Below are positions 1 through 5,590 of a stretch of 6,658 nucleotides of DNA, piece after piece (the first letter of the stretch is position 1; each line of letters begins with the position of its first letter). The stretch spans positions 1-6,658 of the forward strand of contig JALHUC010000079.1 of assembly GCA_022865845.1 (NCBI GenBank). The letters are read 5' to 3'. A program made the position numbers and the translations under genes. The notes below the pieces were generated by a model. The model did not search any database and was not told the DNA's origin. It saw only the letters and a program-made list of their open reading frames with translations. This DNA is from a bacterium. GTDB taxonomy: Bacteria > BMS3Abin14.

Positions 1-34
1 ATGATAAGGGCGTTGAGGGTGAGAATGAAGTAAA

Positions 35-64
35 GTGCACTAGTGCACCGGTGCACCTGTGCAC
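35..64. repeat. Tandem array of four GTGCAC palindromes, 8-bp period
   Basis: The hexamer GTGCAC occurs at 35-40, 43-48, 51-56 and 59-64, exactly 8 bp apart, with two variable bases (TA, CG, CT) between copies. Because the hexamer is self-complementary, units 1-2 and units 2-3 each form perfect 14-bp palindromes. The array could be a short satellite-like repeat, a cluster of protein-binding sites, or part of a dispersed intergenic element. Nothing in the window identifies a partner for it. Confidence 0.85.
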
Positions 65-153
65 AAATGACCCCCCTGCACTTCTTCTAAACCCAGTATT
101 ACTTTGCCAAAGTGGGGATAGAAGGTATGATTACCCTGCTGGGGATAAGGGTA

Positions 154-219
154 TGCCACAATTCACCCCCTGACCCCTTTGGTTCCCTGCCACAATTCAC
201 CCCCTGACCCCTTTGGTTC
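154..219. repeat. Perfect 32-base direct repeat in tandem (34-bp unit)
   Basis: Bases 154-185 and 188-219 are identical over 32 positions and separated by CC. The unit carries the segment ATTCACCCCCTGACCCC and ends in TTTGGTTC. Read on the other strand, the core GGGGTCAGG followed by GAATTGTG resembles, from memory, REP-like intergenic elements seen in Desulfobacterota near Y1-type (RAYT) transposases. I cannot verify that, and no transposase lies in the window. The unit has no obvious internal hairpin. It ends 212 bp before the regulator start, so a regulatory role is possible but unsupported. Confidence 0.85.
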
Positions 220-278
220 GCCCGAGTCACAAATCACGGTTCTTTTACCAATCACCGATCACCGCCCATTCCCATCTC

Positions 279-307
279 TTGCAATTCTTCGATTTGCCCC
301 CTAACAT
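279..307 (+). promoter_or_regulatory. Candidate sigma70-type promoter for the regulator gene
   Basis: TTGCAA (279-284, 4 of 6 to the -35 consensus) and TAACAT (302-307, 4 of 6 to the -10 consensus) are separated by exactly 17 bp. Transcription would start near 314, giving a leader of about 118 bases before the ATG at 432. Both boxes are imperfect, so this is only the best candidate seen between the repeats and the gene. Confidence 0.3.
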
Positions 308-340
308 AGAACCGCAATGGGGGGTAAGGACTCTTCCCTG

Positions 341-352
341 ACTATTAATAGT
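341..352. promoter_or_regulatory. 12-bp perfect palindrome, possible operator
   Basis: ACTATTAATAGT is perfectly self-complementary. It lies 79 bp upstream of the regulator ATG and roughly 30 bp downstream of the predicted transcription start. A dimeric repressor could use such a site, but no protein can be assigned, and an AT-rich 12-bp palindrome can occur by chance. Confidence 0.3.
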
Positions 353-431
353 AACGAATGTTGCTGATGGCCTTTTTTCTGGGCGGGGTGGTCAGGCCGG
401 AGTCCCTAAGAAGCGAATACGGGGCGAAAAC

Positions 432-3400
432 ATGAGCATGAGCAGCTCACCTGCCAAGGTAACCAGGCCGGTTCTGGCGGATGTTCTCAGGCGTGAAAGA
501 CTCTTCAAACAGATAGATAGTTACCGCTCCAGGCCTATCACCTGGGTGGCAGGGCCTGCGGGCTCGGGCAAAACCGTTCTGGTTTCCAGTTACCTTGAGG
601 ACCGGAAGCTGCCTTGCCTGTGGTACAAGATCGACCAGGGAGACAATGACCCCGCCACCTTTTTCTATTATCTGGGACAGGCTGCCAAGGTAGCAGTGCC
701 CAGAAAGCGAAAGCCGCTCCCCCTCCTGGCTCCAGAATACTTACCGGGGCTGGAGGAATTTACATTCCGTTATTTCGAGGATCTGTTCAATAGATTGAAA
801 TCGCCTTTTTTCATCGTATTCGATGACTACCAGGAACTTTCTGAAACCTCCCCTTTGCATTCGGTGATACGGAACGGTCTTACCAGGATACCGCAGGGAA
901 TAAACATGATTTTCGTCAGCCGCCATGACCCGTTGCCAGGTTTCAGCAGGCTGCGTGCAAGCAGAAAGCTGGGTCAGTTGGGAGGAGAAGATCTCAACCT
1001 GACGCTGGATGAGTTTACTAATATCCTGAAAATGACTGGGAAAAGAAAACTTACGCGGGAGGCAACGAATAGCCTTTACAAGAGATTAGGTGGCTGGCCA
1101 GCCGGTCTTATCCTTCTTCTTGAGCGGGAAAGATTACTGGGCAGCGATATCTCGGCATTCGATGCTGAATCTGCGGAAGATATATTTGACTACTTTGGGG
1201 AAGAGATCCTGGATCAGATCGATCCTGAAACTCGCAACTTCTATATCAAGACGTCTTTTCTGCCCAGGATGACCTCCAAAATGGCTGAAAGACTCACAGG
1301 TATTGAAAGGGCAGGAGACATCCTTTCCTATCTGAGTCGGCGTAACCTTTTTACTGAAAAGCACTTCGAGACTGAGCCGGTCTACAGCTACCATCCTATG
1401 TTCCGTGAATTTTTACAGGAACAGGCAAGGTCGACCCTGAAAAAAAAGGAACTGAGGAACTTGATGCGGGATGCTGCGGACATCCTGGCGGATCAGGAGC
1501 TTTACGAGGATGCAGCCGACCTTTTCAATCTGGCGCAGGATTGGGAAGGTCTCATGATGCTGGCAGTTCAAAGAGCACCGGTGTTAATCGCCCAGGGCCG
1601 CCATCGTACGCTCTGCGGCTGGATCGAAAAAGCCCCACTTGAGAACAGGGAAAGAAATCCATGGATCAACTACTGGTACGCCGCGGGTCTCCTGCCTTTT
1701 GACCTCCACGCAGCGAGAGGGAATTTCACCCGGGCCTACGATGAGTTTCTCCGCCGTGATGATCCTGCCGGCACTTTTCTGGCCTGGGCAGGTGTTGTGG
1801 AGACCTACAACTATGACTGGGGTGATTTTCAGCCTCTGGATCACTGGATAGAGGAACTGGAGAGAATCCTTTCACATTTCAAGGATCTCCCCTCTCGGGA
1901 GATCGAATCAAAGGTCGTGCTGGGAATGTTCACGGCCCTGATGTACAGGCAACCTTATTTCAACAAGACAGCAGTTTGGGGTGAACGTGCAAGGGAGTTG
2001 ATCGAAAGGCCGGTAGACAAAGATCAGCAGATAATGATCGGCAATCAACTGCTCCACAGCTTTTACTGGATCGGGGATGTTTTCAAGAGTGAAGCCATAA
2101 TCACCGTACTCATGCCCAGGATCCAATCCCCGGAGGCGATGCCCCTTTCAAAAATATACTTCTATTCCTTCAAGGCAGCTTTTGAATGGATGACCGGCGA
2201 CATAGAAGAAAGCAATCGATCAACAATGGCGGGGTTAAAGTTAACCGAAAAAAGCGGGATACATTACTGGGATCTGTTCCTTCTTGGCTTCAGAACGTGC
2301 TGTGCTCTGAGTTCGGGGAGTCTTGAAGAGGCCAGAACGCTGATAGATCGGATGGAACCCCTGGTGAATCCGGATCGTCTCATGACGCACATGCAGTTTC
2401 GCTTCCTTACAGCCTGGGAAGCGCTCTTAAGAAAGGATTATAATGTAGCTGTCAGGGACGCTGGTCTCTGCGTTGAGCTGTCGAGAAAAGCCGGCGTCAG
2501 ATATTCTCTTGTCGTGTGTCTGATATTCCAGGCTCAGGTTTTGTTGGCATCCGGGAACCTGAAAGAAGCCCTCAGGAGCCTTGATGAGGGTATTCGTCTT
2601 GCGCTCGAGTTTGCCGGTAGCGAGAAAAAAATAGCCCCTCTGGTTCGTTTCCTATATTTTCAGATCGTATCTCACCTGGCCATGATTCAAGGTAAGGAGA
2701 AAAAGGCGCTTGCGTTGATAGGGCAATTGATGGAATTCGGAAGAGAACGCCGGCTTATAAATGTGCCAGGTGCTCAATCTGAAGTCCTGGCTCAGTTGTG
2801 TGCAAAGGCCATGCAGGCACATATTGAAGAGGACTATGTTCGGACTTTGATCAATAAGTGTAATTTGGTGCCTGTCGGACCCCACGAAGATCTGGACAAA
2901 TGGCCATGGCCTATGAGGATATTTACTCTTGGGCAGTTCAGGGTGGAGGTGGGGGGTAAAGATCTGGTCTTTAAGGGCAAGATACAGCAGAAACCCCTTT
3001 CACTTTTAAAGCTGCTTCTTTCCATGGGAGGATACGAGGTTCCCCAGGATGAGATTACCGATCTTATGTGGCCAAATGCGGACGGGGATATGGCCCACAC
3101 CGCCATTACCACCACCCTCCACCGTTTGAGAAAACTGATCGGTATCAAAGAAGCCCTGATCCTTAAGGAGGGAAAACTTTCTCTGAACCCGGCGCTATGC
3201 TGGCTTGATGCCCGTGCATTTGCCGGTGTCGTGGAAAGATCTCTTGAAAAGCTTGAGAAAAAGGTTAGCCCAGCAGAACTAAGGGAGATCACGAACAGTG
3301 TTTTAGAGCTTTACGACGGACATTTCCTTTCGGCCGATACATTCCTGTCGTGGACAACCGCTAAGCGATCGGCATTAAAGAGTGAATATCTGCTCTTTCT

Positions 3401-3656
3401 AAGGAAGGTTGCCTTGTCATACCGGATCCTTGGAAAGTGGAAAATGGCTGCGGACTTTCTCGAAAAAACTATCTCTGAGGATGCCTCTTCTGAGGAGAAT
3501 TACTGTGATCTGATGGAGTGTTATCTGAAGCTGAGCCAGCGTTCCAAAGCTCTGGCCGTGTATCATCGCTGTGTCGCAGCTTTGGATGAGACTATAGGTG
3601 TCAAGCCATCCAGGAACATGATCGCTTTATATGAAAGGGCTCTTTCCCAAACCTGA
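432..3656 (+). CDS. MalT-like STAND ATPase transcriptional regulator with SARP/BTAD output domain
   Basis: This is a cytoplasmic, probably ligand- and ATP-gated transcriptional activator of 1074 residues. The N-terminal NTPase shows Walker A GPAGSGKT (41-48), Walker B FFIVFDDY (126-133) and the MalT-family signatures GGWPAGL (220-226), TSFLPRM (274-280) and YSYHPMFREFL (318-328). About 345-820 is helix-rich and TPR-like, equivalent to the sensor superhelix of MalT. Instead of a LuxR-type helix-turn-helix, the C-terminus carries an OmpR-like winged helix (about 828-922, with DLMWP at 877-881 and recognition-helix segment LHRLRKLIG at 896-904). A bacterial transcriptional activator domain (BTAD, about 925-1074) follows. 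The SARP-type output predicts binding to heptamers spaced 11 bp apart, and such an array lies 61 bp downstream of the stop. The ATG at 432 has only a weak GGGGCG upstream; ATG at 438 is an alternative. The signal sensed is unknown. Confidence 0.92.
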   Translation: MSMSSSPAKVTRPVLADVLRRERLFKQIDSYRSRPITWVAGPAGSGKTVLVSSYLEDRKLPCLWYKIDQGDNDPATFFYYLGQAAKVAVPRKRKPLPLLAPEYLPGLEEFTFRYFEDLFNRLKSPFFIVFDDYQELSETSPLHSVIRNGLTRIPQGINMIFVSRHDPLPGFSRLRASRKLGQLGGEDLNLTLDEFTNILKMTGKRKLTREATNSLYKRLGGWPAGLILLLERERLLGSDISAFDAESAEDIFDYFGEEILDQIDPETRNFYIKTSFLPRMTSKMAERLTGIERAGDILSYLSRRNLFTEKHFETEPVYSYHPMFREFLQEQARSTLKKKELRNLMRDAADILADQELYEDAADLFNLAQDWEGLMMLAVQRAPVLIAQGRHRTLCGWIEKAPLENRERNPWINYWYAAGLLPFDLHAARGNFTRAYDEFLRRDDPAGTFLAWAGVVETYNYDWGDFQPLDHWIEELERILSHFKDLPSREIESKVVLGMFTALMYRQPYFNKTAVWGERARELIERPVDKDQQIMIGNQLLHSFYWIGDVFKSEAIITVLMPRIQSPEAMPLSKIYFYSFKAAFEWMTGDIEESNRSTMAGLKLTEKSGIHYWDLFLLGFRTCCALSSGSLEEARTLIDRMEPLVNPDRLMTHMQFRFLTAWEALLRKDYNVAVRDAGLCVELSRKAGVRYSLVVCLIFQAQVLLASGNLKEALRSLDEGIRLALEFAGSEKKIAPLVRFLYFQIVSHLAMIQGKEKKALALIGQLMEFGRERRLINVPGAQSEVLAQLCAKAMQAHIEEDYVRTLINKCNLVPVGPHEDLDKWPWPMRIFTLGQFRVEVGGKDLVFKGKIQQKPLSLLKLLLSMGGYEVPQDEITDLMWPNADGDMAHTAITTTLHRLRKLIGIKEALILKEGKLSLNPALCWLDARAFAGVVERSLEKLEKKVSPAELREITNSVLELYDGHFLSADTFLSWTTAKRSALKSEYLLFLRKVALSYRILGKWKMAADFLEKTISEDASSEENYCDLMECYLKLSQRSKALAVYHRCVAALDETIGVKPSRNMIALYERALSQT

Positions 3657-3716
3657 CCCGCCGTTTAGTACCCGTCTATAATCTCAATTGGGGTCCCATT
3701 TCCGGCAACCTGGATT

Positions 3717-3782
3717 TGTGACCTGCCTGTGACTTACATGTAATTGCCAGGTAACTTCCCTGTCATACTCCAGTCAGTCTGT
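3717..3782 (+). promoter_or_regulatory. Six-unit 11-bp tandem operator array (NGTNA core), predicted SARP-type binding site
   Basis: Six consecutive 11-bp units start at 3717, 3728, 3739, 3750, 3761 and 3772. Their heptamers are TGTGACC, TGTGACT, TGTAATT, GGTAACT, TGTCATA and AGTCAGT. GT at unit positions 2-3 and A at position 5 are invariant, C at position 10 is present in five of six, and the phase is lost on both sides. A further good match, TGTAACC, sits out of phase at 3780. SARP proteins such as ActII-ORF4 and DnrI bind heptamer direct repeats with 11-bp spacing. The adjacent regulator has that type of DNA-binding domain, so it is the natural candidate to bind here (inference). Confidence 0.6.
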
Positions 3783-3818
3783 AACCGCTGCAGTCCGTTT
3801 TCCTATCTGACAATACCT

Positions 3819-3835
3819 TATTCAGCCCCTGAATA
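3819..3835. repeat. Small inverted repeat, 7-bp arms
   Basis: TATTCAG (3819-3825) and CTGAATA (3829-3835) pair perfectly around CCC. No T-run follows, so it is not a standard terminator. It overlaps the position where a -35 box would stand for the TATAAAT element downstream, so it may be an operator or simply incidental. Confidence 0.4.
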
Positions 3836-3849
3836 TGCCCGCCTATAAA
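3821..3849 (+). promoter_or_regulatory. Candidate activator-dependent promoter for the hydrolase-barrel-TatT genes
   Basis: TATAAA (3844-3849, 5 of 6 to the -10 consensus) has only a poor -35 match, TTCAGC (3821-3826), 17 bp upstream. A good -10 with a weak -35 is typical of activated promoters. The 11-bp array ends 38 bp upstream of that -35, so it would span about -139 to -74 from a start near 3856. The leader to the ATG at 4053 would be about 200 bases. The assignment rests on motif matching only. Confidence 0.3.
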
Positions 3850-3917
3850 TACTGTAGATTTCTTTAAAAAACAACAAGTTATGCCTGGCCACGGTTTTCG
3901 GGGTTACTGGGGCTTGC

Positions 3918-3944
3918 TGTCAAAAGTGTCATTTTTGTCGAAAA
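3918..3944 (+). repeat. Three TGTC units with 9-bp period, containing a 14-base motif repeated at 6581
   Basis: TGTCAAAAG (3918), TGTCATTTT (3927) and TGTCGAAAA (3936) follow each other without gaps. The 14-mer AAAAGTGTCATTTT at 3922-3935 occurs again, identical, at 6581-6594 after the last gene. Function is unknown. The position, 109 bp before the hydrolase start, allows a regulatory or dispersed-repeat role. Confidence 0.5.
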
Positions 3945-4040
3945 TAAGTCTATTTATTCCTTTATGGTGTCAGGTATTGCCCATGATCGCTGTGGGATGA
4001 TGAGGCTATGGAAAGAGGAGAAACGGTTCTGATTCGAGCA

Positions 4041-4047
4041 AGGGAGG
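4041..4047 (+). promoter_or_regulatory. Ribosome binding site deciding the hydrolase start
   Basis: AGGGAGG lies 5 bases before ATG 4053 and is a strong Shine-Dalgarno match. The out-of-frame ATG at 4048 is too close to be served, and the in-frame ATG at 4008 has poor spacing. This selects 4053. Confidence 0.75.
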
Positions 4048-4052
4048 ATGAA

Positions 4053-4790
4053 ATGAAAAACAGGCTGATGTCACTGGTTCCAGTAGTTGTTGTGGTTCTG
4101 GTTCTGGGTACGGTGTTACCTGCCGCAGCAGAACTGCCATGGCAGTTTGCCGAGCACACACGGTATATGGCTATGGGGGACAGCCTTACGGCTGGATATG
4201 GCGCTATTCCCCAAACCAACGGGTATGCATACGTACTCTATAAGACAGGAGCCATAGATACTGTGCCCAACACCCTTTTTACCAACTCGGCCGTACCTGG
4301 TGTGACCAGCTGGGAGGTGATGACCCACCAGGTACCTCAGGCAGCAATATTCAAACCCGACGTAGTAACTCTTACTATGGGCGGGAACGACCTTCTCACC
4401 ATACTGTCTGGGGCTGATCCAGGGACAGTGCTGGGGCAGTTCGGGGGGAATCTTTTCAGCATCCTGATGGGCCTTTGCACCAGTTCTCCCGGTGTCCAGA
4501 TATATGTAGGAAACCTGTACAGCGTTCCGCTTCCTATCGATCAGGATGTCGAGGCAGTTATTGGTGGGTTTAACTACGTGGTGGGTGATGTGACCTCCCA
4601 GGTCCATGATCTATTCCAGAATATGGGGTTGGGATGCGGAATCGAGGTTGCCGATCTCTACGGAGCGCTCCAGGGAAGGAAGGGGATGCTTCTTATTGAG
4701 CGCAACCAGGCAAACCCGTTTGAGATCCACCCCACCAACGCAGGGTACAAGGCCCTGGCCAAGGCCTTTGGGGAGGCCATGGCTGAGTGA
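4053..4790 (+). CDS. Exported SGNH/GDSL-type esterase/lipase
   Basis: This 245-residue serine hydrolase is predicted to act in the periplasm or beyond on ester (acyl or acetyl) bonds; the substrate is unknown. Residues 1-26 form a classic signal peptide: KNR at the start, a valine-rich core, and cleavage after AAA before ELPW. SGNH blocks are present: GDSLTAGYG (42-50, nucleophile S44), the block II glycine at G83 after TNSAVPG, GGND (110-113, N112) and EIHPTNAGY (224-232, catalytic H226). The acidic residue near the histidine is Glu224, two before it, where family members usually have Asp. Cys142 and Cys195 could form a disulfide. The start is chosen on the strong ribosome binding site and the signal peptide. 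It is the first gene of a probable three-gene transcription unit lying behind the predicted activator sites. Confidence 0.88.
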   Translation: MKNRLMSLVPVVVVVLVLGTVLPAAAELPWQFAEHTRYMAMGDSLTAGYGAIPQTNGYAYVLYKTGAIDTVPNTLFTNSAVPGVTSWEVMTHQVPQAAIFKPDVVTLTMGGNDLLTILSGADPGTVLGQFGGNLFSILMGLCTSSPGVQIYVGNLYSVPLPIDQDVEAVIGGFNYVVGDVTSQVHDLFQNMGLGCGIEVADLYGALQGRKGMLLIERNQANPFEIHPTNAGYKALAKAFGEAMAE

Positions 4791-4800
4791 TAAATCACGA

Positions 4801-4841
4801 GGGGCCGGTGGGCATCCCTGTGAAGGATGTCCACCGGCCCC
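4801..4841 (+). terminator. Strong 17-bp hairpin between hydrolase and barrel genes (attenuator-like)
   Basis: Bases 4801-4817 pair with 4825-4841 over 17 positions, with a single G-T wobble, around the 7-base loop CTGTGAA. It starts 10 bases after the hydrolase stop. The stem is very GC-rich, but the following bases (TGGGCAACAC) contain no T-run, so a complete intrinsic terminator is unlikely. An attenuator, a partial terminator, or an mRNA-stabilising structure that raises the upstream product relative to the downstream genes fits better. Confidence 0.7.
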
Positions 4842-4867
4842 TGGGCAACACGGGAAAGGTATCCGAA

Positions 4868-5521
4868 ATGAGAATCATCCGTTTCACCAAAAAGGGGATT
4901 TCGAAAGGAAACAGAGACAGCAGGTTCTTAACATGTCTATTGATGACCATTGTCTTCTCGATCGCCTCTTTTTATCCCATATTCACATCTACTGTATGGT
5001 GCGGGCTTCCCCAGAATACCTACTTGGGTTTTGGAACTGCGAAGTTCGGTCTTACCAGTGATCACCCGTCAATAGATTCGGCGAATGGTAACGGATACCA
5101 GCTTATCTTCGGAAGATACTCAGCACCATCATTTTCCGGTGAGATCGTTATGTCCGGAGGACTCCGTATCTCAACCGGGGCGGTTCCAAGCCCCTATTAT
5201 CCTGAGGATTCTGCCGAGTACGGGTATTTTATGTTCGGGGGGCGCTATCATTTTATTGACCTGTCACAGAAGAATATTTCTCCATGGATCGGCCTTGCTT
5301 GGGGTTGGCACAACATAATGTGGGATACATATTTTTATGAGATCAGCGGCACAGGCCTGACTCCATACGCTGGCGTGGACATCCTGTTGGGGGACAGGGG
5401 AGGGCTTTTGCGTGCTGAGGTGAAAAGACACTCCTTCAGCGTGTCTTCCGGTTGGTATGGGGGGAATTACCATGTTGACGTTAACGAATTCAATATATCG
5501 CTTGGATACTTGTTCAGGTGA
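4868..5521 (+). CDS. Small outer-membrane beta-barrel-like protein, family not recognised
   Basis: A 217-residue protein has a basic start (seven Arg/Lys in the first 19 residues) and a hydrophobic stretch at about 20-39, consistent with a signal peptide. The rest is rich in Gly and aromatics in alternating, strand-like segments (for example YGYFMFGGRYHF and PWIGLAWGWHN). It ends in ISLGYLFR, close to the aromatic C-terminal signal of outer-membrane barrels but with Arg after the Phe. Size suggests a barrel of roughly eight strands, similar to small OMP_b-brl/OmpW-like proteins; that is inference. GGGAAAGGT (4852-4860) precedes ATG 4868 with good spacing. A GTG at 4787, overlapping the hydrolase stop and 10 bases after GGGAGG, would add 27 residues encoded through the hairpin, but it would bury the signal peptide, so I reject it. 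Possible roles are a channel or an outer-membrane partner for the neighbouring hydrolase. Confidence 0.72.
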   Translation: MRIIRFTKKGISKGNRDSRFLTCLLMTIVFSIASFYPIFTSTVWCGLPQNTYLGFGTAKFGLTSDHPSIDSANGNGYQLIFGRYSAPSFSGEIVMSGGLRISTGAVPSPYYPEDSAEYGYFMFGGRYHFIDLSQKNISPWIGLAWGWHNIMWDTYFYEISGTGLTPYAGVDILLGDRGGLLRAEVKRHSFSVSSGWYGGNYHVDVNEFNISLGYLFR

Positions 5522-5590
5522 GCTTTTAGAATTTAATGATGTTTGCTCCATGTTCCTGACGGCGTCATGTTTTTCAGTTGGGGGATCGAT

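Larger units (their letters stand above)
1..431. other. Repeat-rich non-coding region upstream of the regulator gene
   Basis: I see no convincing gene here. The first 33 bases can be read as ten codons followed by TAA in frame 1, which could be the tail of a gene lying upstream, but this is too short to support. The region then holds the GTGCAC array, a 13-base near-palindrome with arms ACTTTG and CAAAGT at 101-113, the tandem 32-base repeat, and a stretch with four TCAC cores (227, 234, 252, 259) in pairs 7 bp apart. The regulator's candidate promoter and a 12-bp palindrome follow. The TTGCCCCC at 294-301 can also pair with GGGGGTAA at 320-327, one pair being a wobble. Confidence 0.6.
3657..4052. 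other. Long regulatory intergenic region before the envelope-protein genes
   Basis: This 396-bp gap is AT-richer than the flanking genes; 3841-3900, for example, has 22 G+C in 60. It shows no clear rho-independent terminator for the regulator gene. It holds the six-unit 11-bp array, a 7-bp-stem inverted repeat, a TATAAAT element and three TGTC repeats. An in-frame ATG at 4008 would extend the hydrolase by 15 residues, but it has only GAGG 2 bp upstream and would place charged residues before the signal peptide, so I treat 4008-4052 as leader. Confidence 0.6.

Noticed and set aside
1..33. Ten codons plus TAA in frame 1 as the tail of an upstream gene
   Set aside because: It is possible, but ten codons give no evidence of coding.
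35..219. CRISPR array
   Set aside because: The GTGCAC units are only 8 bp apart and the 32-base repeat occurs twice with a 2-base spacer; there are no spacer-length gaps and no cas genes.
2834..3292. 152-codon minus-strand open frame within the regulator gene
   Set aside because: It lies fully antisense to the winged-helix/BTAD coding region, has no ribosome binding site or recognisable domain, and is Ser/Arg-rich like typical shadow frames.
4008..4052. Upstream in-frame start of the hydrolase
   Set aside because: GAGG lies only 2 bp before this ATG, and the added residues are charged and precede a complete signal peptide. ATG 4053 has AGGGAGG at good spacing.
4116..4607. 163-codon minus-strand frame over the hydrolase gene
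   Set aside because: It is antisense to the catalytic blocks of a clear SGNH hydrolase and has no supporting features.
4606..5061. 151-codon plus-strand frame bridging the hydrolase and barrel genes
   Set aside because: It overlaps two well-supported genes in another frame, runs through the hairpin and shows no domain or signal.
5553..5577. Possible terminator after the barrel gene (TGAC/GTCA followed by a T-run)
   Set aside because: The stem is only 4 bp with a 3-base loop, too weak to support; a 69-bp gap is compatible with read-through.
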